A stretch of 64,000 bases of DNA from Flavobacterium sharifuzzamanii (GTDB lineage Bacteria > Bacteroidota > Bacteroidia > Flavobacteriales > Flavobacteriaceae), in assembly GCF_003254585.1 (NCBI RefSeq), contig NZ_QJGZ01000034.1, forward strand, positions 62,001 through 126,000, given 5' to 3'. Under the pieces are notes generated by a model, which saw only the letters and a list, made by a program, of their open reading frames with translations, had not been told where the DNA came from and did not search any database. The position numbers and the translations under genes were made by a program. Shown in pieces: positions 52,896-60,749 of the stretch. The stretch's first letter is position 1. Each line of letters opens with the position of its first letter.

Positions 52896-53135
52896 ATGCC
52901 AGATCCAAGAATTAAGAATGAAGAGCAATATAAAGCGTTGGTGAAAAAAGGATACAGCAAAGAAAAATCGGCTCGTATTGCCAACACGCCAGACGCAGGT
53001 AAAAAAGGCGGAAAAGCAAAGCCTTATGATGAGTGGACAAAAGAAGAACTTCTGAAACAAGCTAGTAGAGTAGGTATAAAAGGAAGATCTTATATGAATA
53101 AAAAAGATTTGATTTACTCTTTAAGAAATAATTAA
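52896..53135 (+). CDS. DUF7218/Rho-N-like small basic protein
   Basis: 79 residues, basic. The first half (DPRIKNEEQYKALVKKGYSKEKSARIANTPDAGKKGG) is the DUF7218 pattern; the second half (YDEWTKEELLKQASRVGIKGRSYMNKKDLIYSLRNN) is a SAP/Rho-N-like helix-extended-helix that can bind nucleic acid. A DNA- or RNA-binding role is inferred. It is placed 41 bases ahead of a topoisomerase IB gene on the same strand, and the two are common neighbours in stress-related gene sets. Confidence 0.82.
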   Translation: MPDPRIKNEEQYKALVKKGYSKEKSARIANTPDAGKKGGKAKPYDEWTKEELLKQASRVGIKGRSYMNKKDLIYSLRNN

Positions 53136-53176
53136 AGTTTTATATAAAACTATTATGTGATAAAAAATTAAATACC

Positions 53177-54271
53177 ATGAATGCGGCGAGAAAAGAAGTT
53201 TTAATGGATCAATTGATAAAAGCACCACATCTAGTAATTGAAAAACTAGACTTAGAATATATTAATGATCATCAGTTGACAATTGTACGCTGTCGCGAAG
53301 GAGAGAGTTTCGTTTATAAAAAGAACGGAAAAAATGTAAAGAGCAAACATGAAATTAAACGCATTAATAGTTTGGTTCTTCCGCCAGCTTGGGAAAACGT
53401 TCGCATAACAGATGTAAAAAATGGACATTTACAAGCAGTAGGAACCGATCTTAAAAATAGAAAACAGTACCGCTATCATCCGAGATGGAATTTGATTCGC
53501 AATCAAACCAAGTTTTATAAAATTGCTTCGTTTGGTGAGAAGCTTCCATTAATTAGAAAACAAGTCGATCTTGATTTAGAAAAGAAAGAATGGTCTAGAG
53601 AAAAAGTAATTGCTTTGGTGATTCGATTAATGGAAGAAACGCATATTAGAATCGGAAATGAGAAATATGCCAAAGACAACAAATCATACGGACTTTCGAC
53701 TCTGAGAAAACGCCATATTAATATCAATAAGAATTCGCTTCGATTTGAATTTATTGGCAAAAAAGGAAAACAGCATACCATTACGACACGAAACAAGCAA
53801 TTGATAAAACTGGTGAGCCGTTGCGAAGAAATTCCAGGTTGGGAAGTTTTTAAATATTACGATAAAAATGGCGAAAAGAAGGTGCTCGACAGCCATATGG
53901 TAAATGAGTATTTGCATAATATTTCAGGTGAATATTTCAGTGCAAAAGATTTTAGAACCTGGGCAGCCTCGATTATTTTTTTCGAAAGTTTAATGGAGCT
54001 CGGAACTACAGATGACGAAAGAGAAAGCAAACAGAACATTATAACAGCTTTTGATTTAACCGCCGAAGCACTAGGAAATACAAGAAAAGTATGCAAAGAT
54101 TATTACGTTCATCCGCTTTTGATTTCGACTTATGAAGACGGCTCGATTCAGAAATATTTTGATATGGCGAAGAAAAGTCGAAGCACCCGAAAATATTTTA
54201 CAAAAACAGAAATAGCATTTTCAGAATTGATTCAGAATTACGAAATCAATTTAGAAACGCCTTGTTCATAA
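53177..54271 (+). CDS. DNA topoisomerase IB (poxvirus type)
   Basis: 364 residues, the short bacterial/poxvirus form. N-terminal domain about 1-95 (VRCREGESFVYKKNGKNVKSKHEIKRINSLVLPPAWENVRI), catalytic domain with KSYGLSTLRKRHI near 165, KGKQHTITTRNKQL near 200, FRTWAAS near 258 and the nucleophile Tyr310 in KVCKDYYVHP. It relaxes supercoiled DNA by transient 3'-phosphotyrosine cleavage without ATP. The usual cellular topoisomerase in bacteria is type IA, so this is an accessory enzyme, often carried with desiccation/osmotic stress genes. Met 53201 is an alternative start. Confidence 0.94.
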   Translation: MNAARKEVLMDQLIKAPHLVIEKLDLEYINDHQLTIVRCREGESFVYKKNGKNVKSKHEIKRINSLVLPPAWENVRITDVKNGHLQAVGTDLKNRKQYRYHPRWNLIRNQTKFYKIASFGEKLPLIRKQVDLDLEKKEWSREKVIALVIRLMEETHIRIGNEKYAKDNKSYGLSTLRKRHININKNSLRFEFIGKKGKQHTITTRNKQLIKLVSRCEEIPGWEVFKYYDKNGEKKVLDSHMVNEYLHNISGEYFSAKDFRTWAASIIFFESLMELGTTDDERESKQNIITAFDLTAEALGNTRKVCKDYYVHPLLISTYEDGSIQKYFDMAKKSRSTRKYFTKTEIAFSELIQNYEINLETPCS

Positions 54272-54347
54272 AAGAGTTAGGGCATCTCTCCAAAAGCTTA
54301 AAAGTTTGAAATACAAACAAAATCATTATTAACTAAAAACTATTATT

Positions 54348-54512
54348 ATGTTACGTTGGACAGTCACTTTTATTATTCTAGCCATAGTGGCGGGAATATT
54401 TGGTTTCGGTGGAATTGCCGCTGGAGCCGCTAGTATAGCTAAAATTTTATTCTTTATATTTTTAGTTCTTTTCGTTATTTCTTTAATAACTGGAAGATCC
54501 ACAAGAGTATAG
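54348..54512 (+). CDS. DUF1328 small membrane protein (YtjA-like)
   Basis: 54 residues: [25 protein letters not shown] then [23 protein letters not shown]. Two hydrophobic helices with the conserved LRWAxxFxxxAxxAGxxGFGGIAxGxxxIAKILFxxFLxxF pattern of DUF1328, complete in length. Inner-membrane protein of unknown function, commonly induced with osmotic or general stress genes. It lies between topoisomerase IB and the DUF5661 gene. Confidence 0.93.
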   Translation: MLRWTVTFIILAIVAGIFGFGGIAAGAASIAKILFFIFLVLFVISLITGRSTRV

Positions 54513-54541
54513 AAGAAGTATCATTAATACAAGATAAATCA

Positions 54542-54575
54542 AAACGACACATTTAAAAATTGAAATGTGTCGTTT
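54542..54575. terminator. Hairpin between the DUF1328 and DUF5661 genes
   Basis: AAACGACACATTT (54542-54554) and AAATGTGTCGTTT (54563-54575) form a perfect 13-bp stem, 25 bases before the DUF5661 start. Without a strong T run it could be a weak terminator or an attenuator. Confidence 0.6.
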
Positions 54576-54600
54576 GTGGTTTCATTAAAAAAAGCAAATC

Positions 54601-55248
54601 ATGGGAACAAAAAGCGGTGCTTATCAAGACGTTTATATTAAAAGAGAAGATGAAATGGTAAGTTTGAAAAATGACGTCACAGATTTTTGTGAAAAATATA
54701 TAAAGCCTGTTCATGCAAAAAATTGGGACTGGTCGGTACGTGATTTTGAAAATCCTAAAAACGATCCCACAATTGCCGAAGCAAGAGCTATTGCCAATGT
54801 AATTTTTAAGGATTTGAACGATGCAAAACATACAGATGTAGATCTTTCAACCATGAACAATGTGCATGCGATAAAAGCTTATCTAGATCCAAAGAGCAAA
54901 CACGAAGCTTTTAATATGGAAGAATTTGCTTTTGCATTAAAAGTAGAATTGGAGCATGGAAGAGTAAAAGATGTAAATGTTACCAATAACCATCCGTTTT
55001 TAACCGCTATGATTGCGCTTGCACACATGACTGAAAGTCTGACGTATTATAAAAGACTGAAAGTAATGGAGGCGGAGGGTGAGATTTATGAAATTATCAG
55101 AAAAATAGAGTCATCGCCAGTCGGTAAAGAAAAATGGTACAAAGAATTAGGAAAAGCTGAACAAGAGCTCAATGAAGCAAGATCAGGATTGATCGAGCGT
55201 TTGGCGCGTATGGACGATATTCCAGTATTGGAAATTATTGGAGATTAG
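54601..55248 (+). CDS. DUF5661 family protein
   Basis: 215 residues, soluble and highly charged. Residues 100-165 carry the DUF5661 pattern: FNMEEFAFALKVELEHGRVKDVNVTNNHPFLTAMIALAHMTESLTYYKRLKVMEAEGE. The last 40 residues form a helical tail (WYKELGKAEQELNEARSGLIERLARM). Function of the family is unknown; the conserved H-x-T-E-S-L-x-Y-Y helix could bind a ligand. It belongs to the stress-type cluster here, with a strong bidirectional terminator shared with the convergent acidic-protein gene. Confidence 0.85.
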   Translation: MGTKSGAYQDVYIKREDEMVSLKNDVTDFCEKYIKPVHAKNWDWSVRDFENPKNDPTIAEARAIANVIFKDLNDAKHTDVDLSTMNNVHAIKAYLDPKSKHEAFNMEEFAFALKVELEHGRVKDVNVTNNHPFLTAMIALAHMTESLTYYKRLKVMEAEGEIYEIIRKIESSPVGKEKWYKELGKAEQELNEARSGLIERLARMDDIPVLEIIGD

Positions 55249-55266
55249 TGTTAAATTTTAAACTCG

Positions 55267-55312
55267 AAAAAACCGTCTCGTTATTTAACGAGACGGTTTT
55301 TTATTTTTTTTT
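55267..55312. terminator. Bidirectional terminator
   Basis: AAAACCGTCTCGTTA (55269-55283) and its exact complement (55286-55300) with A and T runs on either side, between convergent genes. Confidence 0.92.
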
Positions 55313-55325
55313 AGAATAAGAAATA

Positions 55326-55853
55326 TTAGAATCGGCGAGGATCATTTTCCGGATACCTTTCATCATCTTTATCTTCCTGGACATCATCTTCGATATAATC
55401 AGTGTCATCGTCCTCATCGATATCTTCTTCTATGTATTCGTCTTCATCATCTTCATCTTCATCATCATCAAGATCTTCCAAGACATCTTCAGTTTCATTA
55501 AAATCATATTCTTCTTCGGTTAAATCTGAAGGATTGTCAAATTCGTCATTTTCGTCGAAATCATCTTCCAATTCGACTTCATAAATATCATCGTTGTTAT
55601 CTTCCAAATCTCTGTCTTTATGAAAATCGTCATTTAAATCGTCCAAATCATCATCAGCAAAATCTTCCTGATCTGGATTAGGTCGGTTCGGATTGTAACC
55701 ATTTCTTACCGTATATCCTCGTTCTGCAATTTCACGATTATCGGTGTCAGGTTTTCTAATATCGTTTTTAAGATCTTCTGCTAGATTTCGGTCATCTGAG
55801 AAATGTTCTCTAAAATCTTTATTCGTGCCGTTGTTTTTATCTATAGTACTCAT
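55326..55853 (-). CDS. Highly acidic low-complexity protein
   Basis: 175 residues. Residues 60-170 are almost entirely Asp/Glu with scattered Asn, Tyr and Phe (for example EDFADDDLDDLNDDF and DDDEDEDDEDEYIEEDI), so the predicted pI is extremely low and the chain is likely disordered. The N-terminal 55 residues (NGTNKDFREHFSDDRNLAEDLKNDIRKPDTDNREIAERGYTV) are polar and could form helices. No domain recognised. A polyanion of this type could act as a hydration or histone-like decoy or chaperone during stress, which is inference from composition and neighbours only. Confidence 0.75.
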   Translation of the reverse strand: MSTIDKNNGTNKDFREHFSDDRNLAEDLKNDIRKPDTDNREIAERGYTVRNGYNPNRPNPDQEDFADDDLDDLNDDFHKDRDLEDNNDDIYEVELEDDFDENDEFDNPSDLTEEEYDFNETEDVLEDLDDDEDEDDEDEYIEEDIDEDDDTDYIEDDVQEDKDDERYPENDPRRF

Positions 55854-56034
55854 GATCGCTGTTTTTTATAGTTATATATACAAAGCTAGCACGAAGCTGA
55901 CAGAATATATTATAAGATTTTAAAGTGTAATTCTATAATTAACAGATGTTTAGGATGGGATTTTAATTTGAAGTCATATAACCCGTCTGATAGTAAAGGA
56001 AGTAATTTTATCATCGTAATTATTACAAAAAAAT

Positions 56035-56079
56035 AACCACAAAGAACAAAAGATAAATTTCTTTGCATTCTTTGTGGTT
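56035..56079 (-). terminator. Hairpin after the PNPOx-like gene
   Basis: AACCACAAAGAA (56035-56046) pairs with TTCTTTGTGGTT (56068-56079) around a 21-base loop; placed 26 bases beyond the stop of the minus-strand gene. Confidence 0.6.
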
Positions 56080-56104
56080 TAAAAAACTTTCCAGTTAGAA
56101 AAAA

Positions 56105-56605
56105 CTACAATTTTAAGCTTCCTTCAATTCCGTCATCCATTGTTTTTCCTGTAATAAACGCAGCTGTCATTTTTGCAATGGCAACCATTTTTCCGTTTTT
56201 GTTATTCCAATAATAGCCATCTTCAGGAACAAATTTTATGACACTCAGATTTGGGTCATCTACGCCTCCTGGCATCCAGATTTTTATTGCAGGATCCCAT
56301 AATTTTTCGATAGTTTCTCTGTCGTATGAAATGCTCGCTGTTCCATGAAGCGTCAAGAATTTGTCATGAGGTTCTGCAAAGAAAATTTCAACCATTGGAT
56401 TTAAGGTAATTTCTGCATTCTGGCCACTGTTTCTATCTGATAAAAACCAAAGGTTTCCTAAATCATCAATTTTCTGAACAGACATAGGTCGAGATTGTAT
56501 TCTGTATTCGTTATATGTACAAAACATACACGTTTTAATATGTGCAGCCAGATCTTTTATTTTGTCTACTGCAAATTCATCTGTAAGGTTCTTATGATCG
56601 CCCAT
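56105..56605 (-). CDS. Pyridoxamine 5'-phosphate oxidase-like (general stress protein 26 type)
   Basis: 166 residues, split-barrel flavin fold: KDLAAHIKTCMFCTYNEYRIQSRPMSVQKIDDLGNLWFLSDRNSGQNAEITLNPMVEIFFAEPHDKFLTLHGTASISYDRETIEKLWDPAIKIWMPGG. The CMFCT..SRPMSVQ..LWFLSDRNS..L..NP.V.IF pattern is that of the general-stress FMN-binding group, not of PdxH. In Bacillus and xanthomonads relatives bind FMN or FAD and are stress induced. Cytoplasmic. Here it is another member of the stress-type set. Confidence 0.9.
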   Translation of the reverse strand: MGDHKNLTDEFAVDKIKDLAAHIKTCMFCTYNEYRIQSRPMSVQKIDDLGNLWFLSDRNSGQNAEITLNPMVEIFFAEPHDKFLTLHGTASISYDRETIEKLWDPAIKIWMPGGVDDPNLSVIKFVPEDGYYWNNKNGKMVAIAKMTAAFITGKTMDDGIEGSLKL

Positions 56606-56779
56606 AACGTTATATTTTAAGTTCTTTTTATATTAATTATTTGATAAACAAATAGTAAAAGTAAAGTTGGTGCTTTTTAGCCTTTTACAGATTATATAAT
56701 TAAACTTATAAATTGTGATATTTCAATTTAGTTTGTAAGAAATTGATTCCTACTTTCTGCTTGTTACATAAAATTGCAT

Positions 56780-56787
56780 TATATTTG
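56780..56787 (+). promoter_or_regulatory. -7 promoter element of the response regulator
   Basis: TATATTTG with TTG at 56761-56763, a 16-base spacer, just shorter than the usual 17-20; it lies 30 bases ahead of the ATG at 56818. Confidence 0.55.
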
Positions 56788-56817
56788 GGAATATTAAAAT
56801 TCTAAGCCAAAAATACA

Positions 56818-57249
56818 ATGACAGATTTCACCATATTCTATACCGATGACGACGAAGACGATTTATGTATTTTTGCTGATGCCGTAGAATCTATACCCCA
56901 CAATATCAAACTTCAAACGTATTCTGGGAGTCAGAATTTTTTAAATGCCATTTCTGATTCATCTGTTATTCCATCCGTGATTTTCTTGGATTTAAATATG
57001 CCGGGAAAAAATGGATTTGATGTTTTGGAAGAACTTAGAAATTGCGATGATAAAAAAGATATTCCAGTAGTTATTTATTCCACTTCGAGCGAACCAGGCA
57101 ACATTGAAAAATGTCTTAAACTGGGAGCTAATTGCTTTATTACCAAACCTGTTTTAATGAGTGATATTATAAAAGCAATAGAACATGCAATGAAGATTGA
57201 TTGGGAAAAGTTTATCCCAACCCAATCTAATTTTGTGTTTAAATACTAA
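56818..57249 (+). CDS. Single-domain response regulator (Rcp1-like)
   Basis: 143 residues, receiver domain only. Acidic pocket DDDEDD (residues 10-15), phospho-acceptor Asp58 in VIFLDLNMPGKNGFDVLEEL, Thr/Ser in IYSTSSEP and Lys in CFITKPVLMSD. No output domain, so it works by protein contact or as a phosphotransfer partner. This Rcp1-type group typically pairs with phytochrome or PAS histidine kinases; a decayed PAS-kinase fragment lies directly downstream on the opposite strand. Confidence 0.92.
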   Translation: MTDFTIFYTDDDEDDLCIFADAVESIPHNIKLQTYSGSQNFLNAISDSSVIPSVIFLDLNMPGKNGFDVLEELRNCDDKKDIPVVIYSTSSEPGNIEKCLKLGANCFITKPVLMSDIIKAIEHAMKIDWEKFIPTQSNFVFKY

Positions 57250-57343
57250 TTTCTGATAAATCTAGAATATAAATAGTAAAGACTGAATCTTTTCCTTTGT
57301 GTTTGGTGTTTAAACGCTGGAAAGTTTCAGTTTTTTTGCAAGC

Positions 57344-57460
57344 TTAAGTAGTGTGCAAACTCTGCATCCATAATTCTAATGGATAAACAGCCGTTTTGCT
57401 CCAATCTTTAGCACGGTTAAGTTGTCCCATTTCTTCTCTATTTGCCAAAAAAAATAGTTT
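57344..57460 (-). pseudogene. Decayed N-terminal fragment of a PAS-type sensor histidine kinase
   Basis: Reading the minus strand from 57460, the frame gives FLANREEMGQL, then NRAKDWSKTAVYPLELWMQ and SLHTT, and then a TAA at 57344-57346. The arrangement E-M-G-x-L-x-R-x-x-D-W-S-x-T-x-x-x-P-x-x-x-W-x-Q-S-L-x-T-T is the hallmark opening of a large family of PAS-containing sensor kinases, where FPMFL and the PAS body would follow. Here nothing follows and a stop (TAA) also precedes in frame. It is about 36 codons long, in the 317-base gap between the response regulator and the next gene. Confidence 0.72.
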
Positions 57461-57566
57461 TTACTCCTTTAAAACCGATTTTTGAATGAGGCAACATTAA
57501 AATCAATTGAGTTAATTTTATCTCGTTTCTATGCAGAAATTTGATAAACAGATAAACTGAAAAGAT

Positions 57567-57908
57567 ATGAAACGAGAAGATTCAAAACATGAAACCGATA
57601 ATATCAAAAGGTATCAAGAAGAGGGATACACTGCAAATTATATATTCGAAAATGATCGTTTAGTAGATACAGAAACTAAAGAAATCTATAATCCTGAAGA
57701 TATATTTATTGTAGCACATCATCGATACGAAGGAATGAGTGATCCTGATGATATGTCGATTTTGTATGTTATCGAAACAAAAGATAAAAGAAAAGGAACA
57801 CATTTATTAGGATATGGTCCAATGGCCGATTTGGAAGAAGCCGAATTTTTTAAAGATATTCCGAAAGCCAATTATTCTAAAAATGCCGATATAAACGAAT
57901 TGACTTAA
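57567..57908 (+). CDS. Conserved Bacteroidota hypothetical protein
   Basis: 113 residues, cytoplasmic. Sequence KHETDNIKRYQEEGYTANYIFENDRLVDTETKEIYNPEDIFIVAHHRYEGMSDPDDMSILYVIETKDKRKGTHLLGYGPMADLEEAEFFKDIP. I recognise this family as common in Bacteroidota stress-type neighbourhoods, where it is often labelled a phosphoribosylpyrophosphate synthetase; the sequence shows no PRPP-synthase motif and is far too short, so I regard that label as wrong. Compact alpha/beta fold with conserved HHRYEGMSDPDDMSILY core. Function unknown. Confidence 0.82.
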   Translation: MKREDSKHETDNIKRYQEEGYTANYIFENDRLVDTETKEIYNPEDIFIVAHHRYEGMSDPDDMSILYVIETKDKRKGTHLLGYGPMADLEEAEFFKDIPKANYSKNADINELT

Positions 57909-57946
57909 AAAAATAAAAATAGATTGGTATTTTTATTTTGCTGATG

Positions 57947-57995
57947 AGCAGTTGTTTCAAATTTATTTGAGGCAGCTGCTTTTTTTTTTTTTTTG
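57947..57995 (+). terminator. Terminator after the 113-residue gene
   Basis: AGCAGTTGTTTCAAAT pairs (with G-U pairs) with ATTTGAGGCAGCTGCT, followed by at least 14 T. Confidence 0.75.
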
Positions 57996-58000
57996 AGTTG

Positions 58001-58076
58001 CTAAGATGCTAAGGTTCTAAGGGACTAAGTTTTTTTGTGCTATGAGTCTTAGCATCTTAGCACCTCAGAACCTTAG
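58001..58076. repeat. Inverted pair of CTNAG arrays (site 5)
   Basis: Left arm CTAAG four times at 58001, 58009, 58017, 58025. Right arm CTTAG, CTTAG, CTCAG, CTTAG at 58048, 58056, 58064, 58072. All steps 8 bases; it directly follows the T run of the preceding terminator. Confidence 0.95.
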
Positions 58077-58230
58077 AAAATAATAATTATGAAATATCTC
58101 CCTAAAATTCTATAAGGATTTGACTTACAATATAAACGAAATTTGGATTATAGAAATGATGTAAAAACCAAGGTTAGTTTTTATACGTAAAATAATTACT
58201 AGCCACTTTATAACCAAACCGTATTATATT

Positions 58231-59004
58231 ATGAAAAAACTTTACTTAAATACTGGAAGCTTTGATGCTGTTTTTAATAATTTAAAAGAGAATTTTGGCG
58301 GGCATTTATTGAGCAACGCTAACGAATATAGATTGACAATTAAGTCAAAATGGGCAACGGGAAGCATTTCTGGAGTACGTTTTGAAAAAGAAATGTCATA
58401 TCTCAATTTCGATTTGACTTTCAATCAGGATGTTAATTTAAGTATCGAATCTAATTCATTAGCGCCTGTTTTCTTCGCTTATTGCGGAAAAGGAAACGTA
58501 TTGCATCGTTTTGGAGCAAATGGTGCTCTTAAAGGCCTAAAAGAGCAGCAATCGGGTATTATGAGTAATTCATCTGCAATTAATAGCGTTTTGTATTTTG
58601 AAAGCCATAAACAGATCCAGTTTTCATTGATCGCAATACCAACAAATCTGAATGCCATAGAAAATGCTGATTTTGCTTTTCAGGTTAAAAAAAGATTTAC
58701 CAACGAATCTGGAAATTATTTATACATCGGAGCCGAGAATCCAAAAATAGGAGAGAAGTTTCAGGAACTTAAAGCATTACCAAAGCAGGGAAGAGTTCGT
58801 TATTTGCTGATGAGAAACATTTTGCGTGAAATTTTAGAGCTGGAGATAGCGCAGCATAGTTACAATTACCTAACTCCGTTTGGACCTATTCTGAATTTTG
58901 CCGCTAAAAAGATGACTGAAGTTAAAAAACTTTCAGAAATCAATTTTGGACATATTGTAGCGCAGTGCTATCTTTTAAAAGAAATTTACAGTCAAGAATT
59001 CTAA
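58231..59004 (+). CDS. Hypothetical protein resembling the sensory half of AraC regulators
   Basis: 257 residues, soluble. The layout (ATGSISGVRFEKEMSYLNFDLTFNQDVNLSIES, VFFAYCGKGNVLHRFGANG, then a helical part RVRYLLMRNILREILELEIAQHSYNYL) resembles the N-terminal ligand-binding region of Bacteroidota AraC-type regulators, with a jelly-roll followed by helices. The usual C-terminal HTH pair is missing: the chain ends INFGHIVAQCYLLKEIYSQEF. No continuing HTH sequence is visible in the following 100 bases in any plus frame. It may be a stand-alone sensor domain or an ancient truncation. Function unknown. Confidence 0.6.
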   Translation: MKKLYLNTGSFDAVFNNLKENFGGHLLSNANEYRLTIKSKWATGSISGVRFEKEMSYLNFDLTFNQDVNLSIESNSLAPVFFAYCGKGNVLHRFGANGALKGLKEQQSGIMSNSSAINSVLYFESHKQIQFSLIAIPTNLNAIENADFAFQVKKRFTNESGNYLYIGAENPKIGEKFQELKALPKQGRVRYLLMRNILREILELEIAQHSYNYLTPFGPILNFAAKKMTEVKKLSEINFGHIVAQCYLLKEIYSQEF

Positions 59005-59083
59005 AAGAAAAATATTTAGAATTAGAACCTTACAACCAAAAATTAGCTAGCTAGTAAGCATTATTATATCCTTCACTTTTCAA

Positions 59084-59118
59084 AAAAAAAACAGCTTCGA
59101 TCGAGCTGTTTTTTTTCT
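59084..59118. terminator. Bidirectional terminator
   Basis: AAAACAGCT (59088-59096) pairs with AGCTGTTTT (59104-59112), A run left and T run right, between convergent genes. Confidence 0.85.
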
Positions 59119-59121
59119 TTT

Positions 59122-59382
59122 TTACTCTTTTTCAAAATATAGAATAAAATAAACCATAGTAAGATTTAAAATCAATGAAATACTGTTTGTGATAATAATA
59201 GGCAGATCATTTTTCAAAATGCCATAAACTATCCATACCGCAATTCCGAAAGTAAGCGTACCAAACATTTTAAGCGAAATCTGTTTCACTTTTTTGGTTT
59301 TCCAAACCTTCAGAATTTGCGGAATCGTAGATATCGTCACACACGCCCCAGCAAAAAGTCCTATTACATCAATAAAGTTCAT
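59122..59382 (-). CDS. SemiSWEET sugar transporter (PQ-loop family)
   Basis: 86 residues with three transmembrane helices: IDVIGLFAGACVTISTIPQILKVWKTKKVKQIS, FGTLTFGIAVWIVYGILKND and IIITNSISLILNLTMVYFILYF. The TIPQ motif in helix 1 is the PQ-loop hinge of semiSWEETs, which dimerise to form a 6-helix passive sugar transporter. Length matches the family. It lies downstream of an SDR gene on the same strand, with a CTNAG array in the spacer. Confidence 0.92.
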   Translation of the reverse strand: MNFIDVIGLFAGACVTISTIPQILKVWKTKKVKQISLKMFGTLTFGIAVWIVYGILKNDLPIIITNSISLILNLTMVYFILYFEKE

Positions 59383-59402
59383 TTTTTTATTTTTTTAAGG
59401 TT

Positions 59403-59505
59403 CTGAGCTTCTAAGATGCTAAGGGGTCTAAGGTATTTGTTGTTTATCTCATTAAGTAGATTTCAAAAAGAAAAAACTTAGAACCTTAGCATCTCAGTAC
59501 TTTAG
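59403..59505. repeat. Inverted pair of CTNAG arrays (site 6)
   Basis: Left arm CTGAG, CTAAG, CTAAG at 59403, 59411, 59419, then CTAAG at 59428 (one 9-base step). Right arm CTTAG, CTTAG, CTCAG, TTTAG at 59477, 59485, 59493, 59501. It separates the SDR stop (59514) from the semiSWEET start (59382), both on the minus strand. Confidence 0.93.
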
Positions 59506-59513
59506 AAACTTTT

Positions 59514-60359
59514 TTAACCTACCAATTCACCGCCATTTATATGAATAAACTGCCCAGTAATATAACTGCTGTCCTCACATGCTAGAAATACATACGCAGG
59601 CGCAACTTCAGATGGTTGTCCGGCTCGTTCCATAGGATTATCTTTTCCGAAATCAGACAATTTATCAAAACTGGCCACGATCAAAGGCGTCCAGATTGGC
59701 CCTGGAGCAACGCCGTTTACACGAATTTTCTTTTGGGCTAACATAGTCGAAAGCGAACGCGTGAAACTTACAATAGCGCCTTTTGTACTCGCATAATCCG
59801 CTAAGTGTTCGCTTCCGCGAAAAGCCGTTACAGAAGTGGTATTGATAATAGTGTCGCCCTCTTTTAAGAAAGCTAGAGCAGCTTTTGTGATGTAAAAGAA
59901 AGGATAAATATTGGTTTCAAAGGTTTTATGAAGCTGAGTAGCAGTTATTTTTTCTAACTCGCTTTGCGGAAATTGAGTTGCCGCATTATTTACAATGATA
60001 TTAAGACTTTTAAAAATGGTGTGACACTTTTTAATGGCATTTTTGCAAAACTTTTCATCTTTAAGATCACCGCTTATCAAAAGGCATTGCTGGCCTTCTT
60101 TCTCTATCATTGCTTTTGTTTCGAGCGCATCTTTATCTTCTTTCAAATAAACGATTGCAATGTTAGCGCCTTCTCTAGCAAAATGCACCGCAACACTTCG
60201 GCCAATACCGCTGTCACCGCCTGTAATAAAAGCTGTTTTTCCTAATAATTTACCGCTGCCAACATAATTTTCTCGTATAATCTCAGGCTCTGGATTCATC
60301 ATGTGCTCATTGCCGGGAAGATTTTGCTTTTGTTCGGGAAATGTTTGTTTCTTTTTCAT
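59514..60359 (-). CDS. Short-chain dehydrogenase/reductase (YghA/GSP39 type)
   Basis: 281 residues. Cofactor motif TGGDSGIGRSVAVHFAREGANIAIVYL near residue 46, NNAATQ (NNAG-type) near 126, catalytic Ser in INTTSVTAF and Tyr-x-x-x-Lys in YASTKGAIV near 190, and the C-terminal PSEVAPAYVFLACEDSSYITGQFIHINGGELV. The N-terminal 30-residue polar extension (EQKQNLPGNEHMMNPEP) is typical of the YghA/Bacillus general stress protein 39 group. Uses NAD(P)H; substrate unknown. Probably co-transcribed with the semiSWEET gene downstream. Confidence 0.93.
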   Translation of the reverse strand: MKKKQTFPEQKQNLPGNEHMMNPEPEIIRENYVGSGKLLGKTAFITGGDSGIGRSVAVHFAREGANIAIVYLKEDKDALETKAMIEKEGQQCLLISGDLKDEKFCKNAIKKCHTIFKSLNIIVNNAATQFPQSELEKITATQLHKTFETNIYPFFYITKAALAFLKEGDTIINTTSVTAFRGSEHLADYASTKGAIVSFTRSLSTMLAQKKIRVNGVAPGPIWTPLIVASFDKLSDFGKDNPMERAGQPSEVAPAYVFLACEDSSYITGQFIHINGGELVG

Positions 60360-60749
60360 GATTTCTCTTTTTAAGCTTTTAATGTCATTTAAAATTAGAC
60401 GATAACAGCAATTCTGCTTGTCTTAAAAGATATTTTGTTTGCCCCAAAAAAATTAAAAAGAAAGATATTGTATGAAAATACTTCGAATATCAAAAAAGCC
60501 AAAATAATAAGAAATTTCTAATAAGTTAGCAATCATACGATAGATATAAAATGAAGGCGAAAGATGGGAATTTTGTAACTATTTTCTATTTAAATAAAAA
60601 ACCTGCCCGTTAAATTTTTTATACATTTGAGAATTTCCATATAATTTTTAAGAGTTACTTCGGCAATTCTTTAAAAAAATAAGAAAATTTTTAAATTTCA
60701 CTTTAAATTCAAGAGTTTTGATTTACAACAGATTTAGCTCCCACACGGC
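60360..60749. other. Divergent spacer, no gene seen
   Basis: 390 AT-rich bases between the SDR gene (minus) and the kinase gene (plus). TACATTTG at 60622-60629 matches the -7 consensus and could serve the kinase with a ~115-base leader. No credible open frame, no repeat arrays. Confidence 0.5.

Noticed and set aside
55402..55584. Plus-strand serine-rich open frame
   Set aside because: It is the antisense of the Asp/Glu-rich gene (TCATC/TCTTC codons) and has no independent signal.
57567..57908. Phosphoribosylpyrophosphate synthetase label commonly attached to this family
   Set aside because: The protein has 113 residues and no PRPP-binding or ATP-binding motif of that enzyme.
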